64,000 nucleotides of DNA from Pacificoceanicola sp049803835 (GCF_049803835.1 NZ_JBNAGK010000012.1:1-64000), one strand, 5' to 3'; shown: positions 32,589 through 41,183, counted from the stretch's first letter. A program made the numbers and translations. The notes: a model not told the origin generated them from the letters alone.

Positions 32589-33010
32589 CACGCCACCGGC
32601 AGAGCGATGAACTCGAGCGCACCCGCCGAAGCCAGCGAGACCTCGTAGGTCGCCTCGCCGTTGTGCGATCCGGCATACTCGATGGACGTCACCTGAAACG
32701 CGCCCTCGACGGTGCCGAAATCCGGGATGATGACCTGAAACTCCGGCGTTTCGCCGTCGAAGAAGATCTGCCGCGCCCGCTCGTCCGTGCCCGCGTCCTT
32801 GAAGACACCCGACCCGGAGATGTTCGCGCTCTTGACGCCTGCGCCCGCCAGCAACTCGCGCCAGCCGCCCTGGCTTTCCAGCGTGGTGACATCCACCTGC
32901 TCGGCATTGAAGCTCACCCGCGTGGCCCGCAGCCCCGCCATGGTCTCGAACTGACCGTCGCCGGTCAGGTCCACCTTGATCAGAAGATCCTTGCCGTTCT
33001 GTGCACCCAT
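32588..33010 (-). CDS. GTA major tail tube protein (g9)
   Basis: This 140-residue structural protein polymerises into the tail tube. Typical motifs are MGAQNGKDLLIKVDLTGDG, the TMAGLRATRVSFNAEQVDVT beta hairpin and VEGAFQVTSIEYAGSHNGEA. The ATG at 33008-33010 was chosen for its match to the GTA consensus N-terminus. About 70 bases separate it from the tail terminator gene, one of few gaps in the cluster. Confidence 0.93.
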   Translation of the reverse strand: MGAQNGKDLLIKVDLTGDGQFETMAGLRATRVSFNAEQVDVTTLESQGGWRELLAGAGVKSANISGSGVFKDAGTDERARQIFFDGETPEFQVIIPDFGTVEGAFQVTSIEYAGSHNGEATYEVSLASAGALEFIALPVA

Positions 33011-33080
33011 GATCCTACTCCAGTTGATGTGGGTTGAGAGAAGACCCGCGCAAACCACGGGCATTGTTCAGGAAATCTTT

Positions 33081-33494
33081 TCAGGCTGCGTCGTCCTCGA
33101 CACGTGCCCGGAAGGTCATGTCGATGCGCCGCGCACCGTTGCTCTCGCGCTTCGCCTTCGCCTTGCGGAACCACAGCCCGACCAGCCGCCCCCGGCTCAA
33201 CGTCAGAGCGGCCCCGTCCAGCGCGTCGCTCACCGCGCCCGCGGCTTCCTTGGCGCTCTGGAACCCGGCCACATCCGTCACCACCGAAATGGTGAACTCG
33301 TGCCAGGCGCCGCCGTCTTCGACATCGGACGCCTCGGTGACGAACTCAGGCCCGAGCGAGACATAGATCGACGGAACCGCCCCGGAGGGCATCGCGTCGA
33401 AGATGTCGTCCCCGACCAGCGCCTCAAGCGCTGCATCCGCCTGCAACTGCGTGTAAACTGCTGCCTGCAAAGGCGCGGACATGCCGTAACTCAT
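33081..33494 (-). CDS. GTA tail terminator protein, DUF3168 (g8)
   Basis: This 137-residue DUF3168 protein caps the tail tube and joins it to the head. Recognisable segments are MSAPLQAAVYTQLQADAAL, VPSIYVSLGPEFVTEASD, FTISVVTDVAGFQSAKEAA and RRIDMTFRARVEDD. The start overlaps g7 by four bases (ATGA). Confidence 0.92.
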   Translation of the reverse strand: MSYGMSAPLQAAVYTQLQADAALEALVGDDIFDAMPSGAVPSIYVSLGPEFVTEASDVEDGGAWHEFTISVVTDVAGFQSAKEAAGAVSDALDGAALTLSRGRLVGLWFRKAKAKRESNGARRIDMTFRARVEDDAA

Positions 33495-33826
33495 GGGCTG
33501 ACCTCCATTTCGCACTGGCAGACGAGGTACTGTCCACGCGGGCCTTCCTCGATGACTGCCTTGATGACGTGAACCTGGTCCCCGGCGACGAACCGCTGAC
33601 CCGGGACCGGGCGATTGCTCTGCCCCACCGGCGCGCCGCGCACGGTGATCCGGCACACGGCCCGCGACAGAACCCCGTCGGTGCCGCTCACCTCCCGCCC
33701 GGAGCGCGGCTCGACCTGCGCCCAGAGCGTTCCCAGCGCCTGCCAGCCCTGCACGAACCCCCCGGCACCATCCGGCGTCCTGACGGGGGCCTCCAGAACG
33801 AGGCGTCTGTTCAGGGACGGCGTCAT
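33491..33826 (-). CDS. GTA head closure protein (g7)
   Basis: This 111-residue phage head-tail joining protein of the SPP1 gp16-like family has the N-terminus MTPSLNRRLVLEAPVRTPDG, the GGFVQGWQALGTLWAQVEP strand pair and VAGDQVHVIKAVIEEGPRG. It overlaps both neighbours by four bases, which fixes the start at 33826. Confidence 0.92.
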   Translation of the reverse strand: MTPSLNRRLVLEAPVRTPDGAGGFVQGWQALGTLWAQVEPRSGREVSGTDGVLSRAVCRITVRGAPVGQSNRPVPGQRFVAGDQVHVIKAVIEEGPRGQYLVCQCEMEVSP

Positions 33827-34416
33827 ACGCCCATCCCCAGCCGCATCGGGCGATACCGCGCGATCAGGCTCGTCACGCCGAACGGCATGCATCCCTGGCC
33901 CAGCGCCGTCTCATCCCGGTATTCGTAGTAGTGCGCCGCAAGCAGTAGCACCGCCTGTTGCAGGTCCGCGGGAACGTCACCAAACGCCGGACCGTAGCCC
34001 GCAACGAACCGCACTTCCGCCGCGCCCTCCGGTGAAATCCCCGGCAAGCTGCTGCCCTTCGCCTTCAGCACCGGAGCAAAGCTGTCCTTGACCAGCCGGT
34101 ACCGCGCCGGGTCGGCAGTCGTTGTCGCCCCGTAGGCATCCACCAGCGTCACATCCGTGATCGCCTCGACCGGCGCCACCGGCAGCGGCTGTGCGTCCCC
34201 CTCTCGCCATTCATCGACCGTCATCACGAAAGCCCGCGACATCAGCGCCTTGGAGCACCGCGCCTCGATCGCCGCCAACGCCGCCCGCAGGAAGGACTTC
34301 AGAACTGCGTCCTGCACGTCGTCTTCAGCAAAGCCGGTCCCGAGGCGCAGATGCTGCTTGAGCGCATCCACGGGCAGAGCCGCGTCAGCCACCTGTGTTT
34401 CTTCCACCAAGATCAT
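33823..34416 (-). CDS. GTA head-tail connector / adaptor protein (g6)
   Basis: This 197-residue protein is the phiE125 gp8-type adaptor that docks on the portal. It has the helical N-terminal region LPVDALKQHLRLGTGFAEDD and AALAAIEARCSKALMSRAF, a beta-rich middle, and VPADLQQAVLLLAAHYYEYR near the C-terminus. It starts 158 bases after the capsid gene and overlaps g7. Confidence 0.9.
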   Translation of the reverse strand: MILVEETQVADAALPVDALKQHLRLGTGFAEDDVQDAVLKSFLRAALAAIEARCSKALMSRAFVMTVDEWREGDAQPLPVAPVEAITDVTLVDAYGATTTADPARYRLVKDSFAPVLKAKGSSLPGISPEGAAEVRFVAGYGPAFGDVPADLQQAVLLLAAHYYEYRDETALGQGCMPFGVTSLIARYRPMRLGMGV

Positions 34417-34574
34417 CTCAATTCTCCAAAGCTCCTCGCCCGTCCCCCGCTTGCATACTCAAGCGGGCGCACGCCGCCCGCGTCGCAGTGGCGGAGGGGG
34501 CAGCTGGACAACGCCGTTGGCGTGCGCCCTGTGAAGGACGGACCAGCACGGCCCGCCCCCCAGTTCCGTCACCC

Positions 34575-35753
34575 TCAGGCGATGCAGCGCAGCAGCTTGA
34601 TCGCCGCGAAGTCGCTCACGTCTCCGCCCACGCGCTTGGTGGCATAGAACAGGACGTGCGGCTTGGCGCTGAACGGGTCGCGCAGGATGCGCAGGTCCGG
34701 GCGCTCGGCGATGGTGTAACCGGCATCGAAGTTGCCGAAGGCGATCGGGGCATTGCCAACACCGATATCCGGCATGTCTTCCGCGATCAGCACCGGGTAG
34801 CCGAGCAGACGTGCCGGCTCACCGGCGGCAAACCCGTCGGACCACAGGTGACGGCCATCGGCATCCTTGAGCTTGCGCAGCGCACCGGCGGTCTTCGAGT
34901 TCAGGACGAAGGTCGCCCCGGCGCGGTACTGCGCACCCAGCGCATAGACCAGCTCGATCAGCGCATCGCCGCCGGAGAAGTCTGTCGCAACGGAGCCTTC
35001 GACATAGCCCACCGAACCCCAGGCCCAGCTGGCATTGGCCACCTGAGTGTGGTCGAGGAAGCCGCGCGGCTTGTCGACACCGTCGCCATTGACGAACGCC
35101 GCCGCTTCGGCGCGGGCGAACTTCTCGGCGATGCGGCCCGCGAGCCAGCCTTCAACGTCGAACGCACTGTCGTCCAGCAGGCGCTGCGAGACCTTCGGCA
35201 TCGCGTTCAGCTCATAGAGCGGAATGGAAATGCGCTCGATCGTCGGCGTGCCGGTCTCGGAGCGCGACGCGGTCTCCTCGGCCCAGCCGGCGCCGGTGTC
35301 GTTCTGGTCGATCAGCACGTCGAAGGAGGTCGCCTCCACGTTCACCACATTGGAAATGGCGCGGATCGAGGCGGTCGACGCCAGGGTCGACTTGATGGTC
35401 TCGGCGGTTTGCGGATCGACGAGATAGCCGCCATCGGCGTTCACCGCCGTGGACATGGCCTTGCCTTCCAGCTCGAGGCCGCGCAGGCCATCGTCGTCGC
35501 CGGATCGCAGGTAGGCGTCGAACGCCTTCTGGTGCGGTGCCTCGACCGGCTGTGCGGACGAAAGCGCGGGGCGGCCCATGCGGGCGGATTTGTGATCAAG
35601 CATTTTCAGTCGCTCTTCCTGTTTGTTCATCTTCAGTTGCATGTCGGCCTGGAGGGCCTTGATGTCCCCGATCAGCCCCGCCATCGCGGCACTCACCCGG
35701 GTGACCGGAGACAAATCTTCCCCGGTCCGAGACTTGGTCTCGGGTGTCTTCAT
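34575..35753 (-). CDS. GTA major capsid protein, HK97 fold (g5)
   Basis: This 392-residue protein forms the head shell. Residues 1 to about 95 are the helical scaffold part removed by the prohead protease (MNKQEERLKMLDHKSARMG). The mature part starts near AMSTAVNADGGYLVDPQTAE, with RAISNVVNVEATSFDVLIDQ, PKVSQRLLDDSAFDVEGWLA and LNSKTAGALRKLKDADG. The HK97-type order protease-capsid is kept. No internal damage is seen. Confidence 0.96.
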   Translation of the reverse strand: MKTPETKSRTGEDLSPVTRVSAAMAGLIGDIKALQADMQLKMNKQEERLKMLDHKSARMGRPALSSAQPVEAPHQKAFDAYLRSGDDDGLRGLELEGKAMSTAVNADGGYLVDPQTAETIKSTLASTASIRAISNVVNVEATSFDVLIDQNDTGAGWAEETASRSETGTPTIERISIPLYELNAMPKVSQRLLDDSAFDVEGWLAGRIAEKFARAEAAAFVNGDGVDKPRGFLDHTQVANASWAWGSVGYVEGSVATDFSGGDALIELVYALGAQYRAGATFVLNSKTAGALRKLKDADGRHLWSDGFAAGEPARLLGYPVLIAEDMPDIGVGNAPIAFGNFDAGYTIAERPDLRILRDPFSAKPHVLFYATKRVGGDVSDFAAIKLLRCIA

Positions 35754-35786
35754 GAGGTTTTCCCCGTGTCTTGAGAGAGGCGCGCG

Positions 35787-36332
35787 TCAGCCGCCCGCCA
35801 GGTTACGGCGCATGTCCTCCAGGACGTCCGCCAACTCGCGCAGGGCCTCGCCCTCAAGGAGGTCATCTCCCTTGGACGCAACCCGCGCACTGGGAAGCAT
35901 CGGGAAAGTCACCAGCGAGACCTCCCAGAGCTCCAGTTCCGTCAAGAGCCGCTGGCCCTTTTCGTTCTTGCTCGCTTTCAGCGTGCGATAGCCGATCGAC
36001 AGGCCGTCGATGGCCCTCGCCTCGATCAGCGCCGCCGCCTCGCGGCCCTTCGCCACGCTCTCGAGCAGGCGACCCTTCACATAAAGGCCGCGCTCATCCT
36101 CGCGCACCTCGTCCCAGATCCCGATGGGCTGCGCCGGGTCATGCTGCCAGAGCATCTTCACCGCCCGCCCTTCGGAGGTCAGCCGCTTGAGCGAGCGGGC
36201 ATAGGCCCCCTTGCTCACAACGTCGCCGCCCTGATCGCAGGCCCCGAAGAGGCTTGCGTAGCCCTCGATCCTTGTGCCTTCGACGACCTTCACCTCGTCG
36301 TCGAAGCGGCAGAACTTGTGTTCCAGATCCAT
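35787..36332 (-). CDS. GTA prohead protease, HK97 family (g4)
   Basis: This 181-residue serine protease matures the capsid. The motifs are IEGYASLFGACDQGGDVVSKG near the N-terminus (read as EGYASLFGACDQGGD), the catalytic His region MLWQHDPAQPIG, and the Ser region DGLSIGYRTLKAS followed by LWEVSLVTFPMLPSARV. It lies 33 bases before the capsid gene. Confidence 0.95.
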   Translation of the reverse strand: MDLEHKFCRFDDEVKVVEGTRIEGYASLFGACDQGGDVVSKGAYARSLKRLTSEGRAVKMLWQHDPAQPIGIWDEVREDERGLYVKGRLLESVAKGREAAALIEARAIDGLSIGYRTLKASKNEKGQRLLTELELWEVSLVTFPMLPSARVASKGDDLLEGEALRELADVLEDMRRNLAGG

Positions 36333-36362
36333 CTGTTTTCTCCTTTTTTGTCCGACGGGCGC

Positions 36363-36587
36363 TCAGGGCGTGGCCGTCATGAACCCTGCAAAGACCTGCA
36401 GCAGGATCGCCCCCGCCACGCCGTAGACCGTGAGCCAGACCCGCTTCTCCACGCGCTCGAGCTGCTTTTCGAGATGCTCGTAACGGGTCGTCATCGCCTC
36501 GACGTGCAGCTTGCTGATCTGCTCATGCGCCTCGAGCCGCAGCGCCGGGGCGCAGGCGAAAGGCTCGCTCGTGCGCCGCTCACTCAC
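36363..36587 (-). CDS. small GTA membrane protein (g3.5 position)
   Basis: This 74-residue protein has an N-terminal helix with coiled-coil character (HEQISKLHVEAMTTRYEHLE, KQLERVEKR) and a C-terminal hydrophobic helix (LTVYGVAGAILLQVFAGFM). It stands between portal and protease, where Rhodobacterales GTAs carry ORF 3.5. It overlaps the portal stop by eight bases. The role is unknown; the layout resembles small phage-associated membrane proteins. Confidence 0.85.
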   Translation of the reverse strand: MSERRTSEPFACAPALRLEAHEQISKLHVEAMTTRYEHLEKQLERVEKRVWLTVYGVAGAILLQVFAGFMTATP

Positions 36588-37776
36588 CGCCGTCCTCCAC
36601 CGCCAGCGCGGGCAGACCCAGCATCCGGCGCTTCTCGTCGGCGGTCAGGAAATCCGCGTTCGCCACCCGGCTCCACTGCGCATCGCGCTCCGCCGCCAGC
36701 GCCGGGACCTGGTCGAGGTCGGGCTTGAGGCTCACCGCTTCTCCCACGAACTCCGACAGCCAGCGCCCGATGGAGGCACTCACCCGAGTTGCCAGCGGCA
36801 GCACCGTCAGGCGATAGAAGGCCCGGTGCGCCTCCGCGTAATTCGAGTACGTCGCCTCACCCGGAATGCCGAGCAACATGGGCGGCACGCCGAAGGCAAT
36901 CGCAATCTCCCGCGCGGCGGATTCCTTGGTCTTCTGGAACTCCATGTCCGAGGGGCTGAACCCCATCGGCCGCCAGTCGAGCCCGCCTTCCAGCAACATC
37001 GGCCGCCCGGCATTGCGTGCGCCCTGGTGGTTGCTCTCGATTTCCGCGGCGAGCCGCTCGAACTGCTCCGGGCTCAGATGCCCCTGGCCGTCGCCGCCCT
37101 TCCAGACAATCGCCCCCGAAGGCCGCGCCGCATTGTCGAGCAGCCCTTTGCTCCAGCGCGACGCACTGTTGTGCACATCCACCGCCTGCGCCGCCGCCTG
37201 CAGCGGCGACAACCCGTAATGGTCGTCCTGCGGATGGAAGCTCTTGATGTGGCAGATCGGCGAGACAGGCCCGGTCACGTCGAAGCGATGCTTGCGCGCG
37301 CCCACCGAGTATTCATAGGCCACCGGCCAACCGTCCGCCCCCGGCACCAGCCGCATCCGGTCAGAGCGCAGCACATGCAGCTCGAACGGCACCGCCGCGT
37401 CGCCCACCACGGCTTCGACATAGCCATCGCCGGACAGCAGCAGCTGGCCATAAAGCGCCTCGAACAGCTCGGCCCGCCCCTGCGCCGGGTTCGGCGCAGT
37501 CAGCAGACCGAGCAGCGGGTGCGCTTCATAGCGCGTCCCGCTGTCCTGCAGCACCAGCGGCAGCGCCGCCGCCGCTTCGGCGATCAGTTTCACCGCGCGG
37601 AAGCCCACCGGGTTTCCGGCGAAGGCCTGCTTGGTCAGCGAAACCGTATCGCGCGGCGACCAGGCCACGCGGCCCGAGGTCATATGCGCCACCACCGGCC
37701 CCGTGGCCGAGGCTTTCGCCTCCGGTGCCGCGCCCTCCGGCGCCCCGCCGCCCCGCCGCAGAAAATCGAATACCAT
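36580..37776 (-). CDS. GTA portal protein, HK97 family (g3)
   Basis: This 398-residue protein forms the dodecameric DNA channel at the head vertex. The motifs are NPVGFRAVKLIAEAAAALPL, LLLSGDGYVEAVVG, HIKSFHPQDDHYGLSPLQAA and FGVPPMLLGIPGEATYSNYA. The start ATG 37774-37776 (MVFDFLRRGGG) fits the family; a longer frame extends upstream through structured non-coding DNA and is not used. A gap of 286 bases separates it from the terminase. Confidence 0.95.
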   Translation of the reverse strand: MVFDFLRRGGGAPEGAAPEAKASATGPVVAHMTSGRVAWSPRDTVSLTKQAFAGNPVGFRAVKLIAEAAAALPLVLQDSGTRYEAHPLLGLLTAPNPAQGRAELFEALYGQLLLSGDGYVEAVVGDAAVPFELHVLRSDRMRLVPGADGWPVAYEYSVGARKHRFDVTGPVSPICHIKSFHPQDDHYGLSPLQAAAQAVDVHNSASRWSKGLLDNAARPSGAIVWKGGDGQGHLSPEQFERLAAEIESNHQGARNAGRPMLLEGGLDWRPMGFSPSDMEFQKTKESAAREIAIAFGVPPMLLGIPGEATYSNYAEAHRAFYRLTVLPLATRVSASIGRWLSEFVGEAVSLKPDLDQVPALAAERDAQWSRVANADFLTADEKRRMLGLPALAVEDGGE

Positions 37777-37930
37777 CGCCTTGCGCTCCTTTGTCTCCGC
37801 CGGGACCGGCCGCAGGATGCCGCCCGAAAGCCCGCGAAGGCTTCCGGCACCCTGTCCGCCGTGTCTCAGGATCTGTCTTTCGGGGTGGCCCCCGTCGTCT
37901 TCGAAAATCAATCTATGAAGCGGGAGTTAA

Positions 37931-37982
37931 CAAGTGTTCACACCACCGTACGGTGCATGTTTCGCGCTTTTTCAAACACTTG
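37931..37982. repeat. nested inverted repeats in the terminase-portal gap
   Basis: CAAGTGTT (37931-37938) and AACACTTG (37975-37982) enclose the perfect palindrome CACCGTACGGTG (37944-37955). The stretch is AT-richer than the coding DNA around it. Together with the two hairpins at 38007-38053 it fills most of the 286-base gap 37777-38062, in which I see no gene. Confidence 0.6.
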
Positions 37983-38006
37983 CAAAACCCACCGCACCGC
38001 ACCCAC

Positions 38007-38053
38007 CCGAATTCTTTAAAAGAATTCGGCCCGGAATCTTTTGAAGATTCCGG
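38007..38053. repeat. paired hairpins after the large terminase gene
   Basis: Hairpin one has arms CCGAATTCTTT/AAAGAATTCGG (38007-38029). Hairpin two has arms CCGGAATCTT/AAGATTCCGG with a TTG loop (38031-38053). They are one base apart, ten bases after the terminase stop on the minus strand. Three other gene junctions in this window have the same two-hairpin layout. Confidence 0.75.
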
Positions 38054-38062
38054 CACCTCTCC

Positions 38063-39358
38063 TCACAGCACGCGCACCTGAGGCGACACATATCCCTGCT
38101 TGTCCAGCATCAGCTCGTGGATCGCCCAGACCAGCGCGTCCACCCGGTCCGGAGAGCCCTGCCCCAGATAACCGCCGTTGGTCATCCGGCCCATTTGCGC
38201 CTCCAGCGCCTCCAATCCCCGCGCATGGAATACCCGGCCCTGCTCGTACAAGGCCGCAACCGGCTCCGCCCGCGCGATCTTGCCCCGCGTCGCATGCACC
38301 GTCTTCACCGGCAGCATCGGGTCCACCGTGTGCAAGACCGACGTCACCATGGCCCCGCCCTGGTTGACCTCCGCCACCACCCGATCCGCCTTCCAGCGCG
38401 CCGCCGCCTCGCAGGCCGCCGCCGCCCAACCGGCGGGGCCCAGCCCCTGCACGCTGGCATCCTCCAGCACGTAGCCTTTCCACGCAGCCGGCGGCCCGTC
38501 CATGACCACCCCGGCCACGATGATCCCGCAGGCATCGCTGGCCTTGCCGTCGCCCGCCGGCGGGTCCACCGCCACAACGATCCGCCCCAGTTCCGGCTGC
38601 CGCCCCATCCGCGCCGCGTCCAGCATCTCCAGCGTCCACAGGGCGCCATCGACCTGGTCCACCAGAATGCCGTCGAGTTCCTGCAACCCCAAACGCGTGC
38701 CTTCGTACCGCCGCCGCACTTCGTCCAGGAACGGCGCGGCGAGAAAGGCCCGGTTGGCCTCGGTCGGCGCATGCGTCCGCACCGTGGACTCCAACTCCAA
38801 CAGCGTCTTCAGCACCTCCACGTTGCGCGGCGTCGTCGTCACGCAGGCGCGCGGGTCCCTGCCCAGCCGCAGCGCAAACTGCAACTGGTCCCAGGTCTCC
38901 CGCCCCTTCGGCCATTTGGCGAGTTCATCCGCCCAGGCCGCATCGAACTGCGGACCGCGCAAACTCTCTGGCGAGAAGGCCGAAAACGCCATCGCCTCCG
39001 CCCCGTTCGGCCAGACAAGGCACTGCCGCCCAGATACCCACTTCGGCATCCGGTCCGGCGGCGTGCATTTCAGAATGCCGCTGTCCCCGAACACCATCAC
39101 CTCGCGCACCTGATCGAGCGTCTCACCGACCAAAGCCACGCGCTTGCACTTCCCCGGGTCGAGCGGCCGCGGCCCCTCTACCATGGAGCGCACCCACTCC
39201 GCCCCGGCCCGGGTCTTGCCCGCGCCGCGCCCCCCCAGAATCACCCAGGTCCGCCAGTCGCCCTCGGGCGGCAATTGGTGCGGATGTGCCCAGAACTCGA
39301 ACAAAAAGGGGAGCGCAAGGCGCTCCCCGTCTTCCATATCCTCAAGAAACATCTTCAT
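38063..39358 (-). CDS. GTA large terminase subunit (g2)
   Basis: TerL is the packaging ATPase and nuclease. The Walker A GGRGAGKT is at residues 42-49 after FEFWAHPHQLPPEGDWRTW. The Walker B/adjacent motif lies at AWADELAKW, and nuclease acidic residues in VAVDPPAGDG and DRVDALVWAIHEL. I prefer the ATG at 39356-39358 (431 residues), which overlaps the small terminase by 17 bases; a start at 39469 would overlap it by 128 bases. The protein is intact. Confidence 0.94.
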   Translation of the reverse strand: MKMFLEDMEDGERLALPFLFEFWAHPHQLPPEGDWRTWVILGGRGAGKTRAGAEWVRSMVEGPRPLDPGKCKRVALVGETLDQVREVMVFGDSGILKCTPPDRMPKWVSGRQCLVWPNGAEAMAFSAFSPESLRGPQFDAAWADELAKWPKGRETWDQLQFALRLGRDPRACVTTTPRNVEVLKTLLELESTVRTHAPTEANRAFLAAPFLDEVRRRYEGTRLGLQELDGILVDQVDGALWTLEMLDAARMGRQPELGRIVVAVDPPAGDGKASDACGIIVAGVVMDGPPAAWKGYVLEDASVQGLGPAGWAAAACEAAARWKADRVVAEVNQGGAMVTSVLHTVDPMLPVKTVHATRGKIARAEPVAALYEQGRVFHARGLEALEAQMGRMTNGGYLGQGSPDRVDALVWAIHELMLDKQGYVSPQVRVL

Positions 39359-39719
39359 CGCAGCAGGCTCTGAGGCTAGCCAGGCGGCACCCGACCTGAT
39401 AGGCGGCCGCGTCGAAATCGATGCCCCATCCGAGGGCGCATCCGTTTTCCTGTCGTCTGAGTGCGTCAATTTCCTTCTCCGTTTCCCTGGCCTGCTTGAG
39501 CCAGTAACGAACCTCGGTCAGCAGTTTGCCACCCTCGGCCCCGGTTCCCGCGCGCCGCTCGGCGCGCAGATCGTTCTTCAGCTCCTCGAGATCCTCGACG
39601 AGGTCCCTCAGCGTTGCCGCGATGCTTTCGCGGTCGTTCTCCAAACGCTTCAGGTCTGCCCCCGGAAGGATCAGGATCGGCTTTTCTTCAGCCTTCACGG
39701 CTTCTTCTGCTCGGTACAT
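39342..39719 (-). CDS. GTA small terminase subunit (g1)
   Basis: The 125-residue protein is mostly helical (ESIAATLRDLVEDLEELKND) and ends with the GTA g1-type motif GWGIDFDAAAYQVGCRLASL. Small terminases select DNA; GTA versions are thought to be relaxed in specificity. The start at 39719 follows AAAAAAGGTG; a further 17 codons upstream are open but poorly supported. It is the first gene of the cluster. Confidence 0.85.
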   Translation of the reverse strand: MYRAEEAVKAEEKPILILPGADLKRLENDRESIAATLRDLVEDLEELKNDLRAERRAGTGAEGGKLLTEVRYWLKQARETEKEIDALRRQENGCALGWGIDFDAAAYQVGCRLASLRACCDEDVS

Positions 39720-39771
39720 GCTCGACACCTTTTTTGCCTGTATGGGTTCCCCCTCCGGGGTAAGGCACAAA

Positions 39772-39807
39772 CGAAAACGGCCCCGGGTCGCCCCGAAAGC
39801 CGTTTCG
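39772..39807 (-). terminator. attenuator- or terminator-like inverted repeat in the GTA leader
   Basis: CGAAA-ACGGC (39772-39781) and GCCGTTTCG (39799-39807) form a stem about 53 bases upstream of the small terminase start. On the minus strand the stem is followed by GTTTTCGTTTG, so it could stop transcription into the GTA genes. Function is inferred. Confidence 0.4.
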
Positions 39808-39903
39808 CTGTCACCTCGTCCAGCATGTCACAAGTGATACTCCGGACCGTGCGTTGGGTCAAACCCGGGCACGGGCGCAAGCAACTGAAAACATTCAGAC
39901 AAA

Positions 39904-39919
39904 TTACCAATCCGTTAAC
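39904..39919. promoter_or_regulatory. possible CtrA-type site between GTA cluster and aminotransferase
   Basis: TTAC-N7-TTAAC matches the CtrA consensus TTAA-N7-TTAAC with one mismatch. It lies in the 282-base divergent gap, 82 bases before the aminotransferase and about 185 bases before the small terminase. CtrA controls GTA genes in Rhodobacter. A single short match can occur by chance. Confidence 0.3.
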
Positions 39920-40001
39920 AAACGCAGGTCTCTGCCCTGGCCGCCCTTGCCCGCCCGGCGTGCCTCTGGCACTGATATCTCCAGCAAATACAGGAGCCTC
40001 C

Positions 40002-41183
40002 ATGCCGCAGTTGTCCAAACGCATCCGCACCCTGAACACCGCAGGCTCGGACGGCTGGGAGGTGTTCTACCGCGCCCGCCAGATGATCGCGGCAGGCACG
40101 CCGGTGCTGGAACTGACCATCGGCGAGCATGACATCCGCACCCATCCGTCGATTCTCGACCACCTGCACGCCAGTGCCAAAGGCGGCCATACCGGCTATG
40201 CCTCCGTCCCCGGCGTCCTTGCGCTGCGCGAGGCCATCGCTCAGCGCGTCACCGCCCGCACCGGCGTGCCCACGACCCCGGACAACCTCGTCATCACCGC
40301 CGGCGGGCAGGCCGCGCTCCTTGCCGCGCATATCGCCGTCTGCCAGCCCGGCGAAACCGCGCTGCACATCGACCCGTTTTATGCAACCTATCCTGGCACG
40401 ATCCGCTCCGCCTCCGCTATTCCGGTCACCGTTCCGACAAGAGCACGGGACAGCTTCCTGCCGGATCCGGCTCAAATCGACCGCATCGCCTCGGAGACCG
40501 GCGCCCGCTCGCTCCTGATCAACACGCCGAACAACCCCACCGGCACGGTCTATCCCCGCGAAACCCTTGAAGCCATTGCAGATGTCTGCATCCGGCACGA
40601 CCTCTGGCTGATCTCCGACGAAGTCTATGACACCCAGGTCTGGGAAGGACAGCACCTCTCCCCGCGCCAACTCCCCGGCATGGAAGAGCGCACCCTCGTG
40701 ATCGGCTCCATGTCCAAGAGCCACGCCATGACCGGCTCCCGCGTCGGCTGGCTGCTCGGTCCCGCCTCCGCCATGCCGCACCTGATCGACCTGTCGACCA
40801 ACACCAACTACGGCGTGCCCGGCTACATCCAGGACGCCGCCCTCTTCGCGCTCCAGCAGGGCGCACCGCTCGAAGACGAGGTGGCCGAGCCCTTCCGTCG
40901 CCGCCGTGCCCTCGCCCTGTCCATCCTCGCCGAACAGGACACCGTCACCGCGATCCCCTCGCAGGGGGCCATGTACGTGATGCTCGACATCCGTGCCACG
41001 GGCCTCTCGGGACGCGACTTCGCCGAGGGGCTGCTCGACGCGAAACACATCGCCGTTATGCCCGGCGAGAGCTTCGGCACATCGGCCGCCGGACACATCC
41101 GCGTCGCCCTCACCATCGAGGATTCGCTGCTGGCGCAAGCCCTCCGCGACCTCTGCAGCTTTGCCCGGGAGATCACCCCATGA
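40002..41183 (+). CDS. pyridoxal-phosphate aminotransferase, class I/II
   Basis: This 393-residue fold-type I aminotransferase has the PLP lysine in GSMSKSHAMTGSRVGW, NTPNNPTGTVYPRE, LISDEVYD and a C-terminal arginine region GHIRVALTIED. The substrate cannot be read from sequence; AspC-like or related transamination is possible. It is the first of a coupled run (ATGA overlap with the PEP-mutase-like gene). ATG 40002 follows an AGGAG ribosome binding site. Confidence 0.9.
   Translation: MPQLSKRIRTLNTAGSDGWEVFYRARQMIAAGTPVLELTIGEHDIRTHPSILDHLHASAKGGHTGYASVPGVLALREAIAQRVTARTGVPTTPDNLVITAGGQAALLAAHIAVCQPGETALHIDPFYATYPGTIRSASAIPVTVPTRARDSFLPDPAQIDRIASETGARSLLINTPNNPTGTVYPRETLEAIADVCIRHDLWLISDEVYDTQVWEGQHLSPRQLPGMEERTLVIGSMSKSHAMTGSRVGWLLGPASAMPHLIDLSTNTNYGVPGYIQDAALFALQQGAPLEDEVAEPFRRRRALALSILAEQDTVTAIPSQGAMYVMLDIRATGLSGRDFAEGLLDAKHIAVMPGESFGTSAAGHIRVALTIEDSLLAQALRDLCSFAREITP

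Noticed and set aside
37777..37911. Longer N-terminus for the portal protein
   Set aside because: The added 45 residues come from the structured gap and have no portal character; the ATG at 37776 matches the family start.
39359..39469. Longer N-terminus for the large terminase
   Set aside because: It would overlap the small terminase gene by 128 bases in another frame and adds Ser/Asp/Arg-rich sequence not seen in homologues as I recall them.
25227..39719. Prophage
   Set aside because: There is no integrase, repressor, replication, lysis or attachment-site repeat, the tape measure protein is of GTA length, and gene order equals RcGTA.
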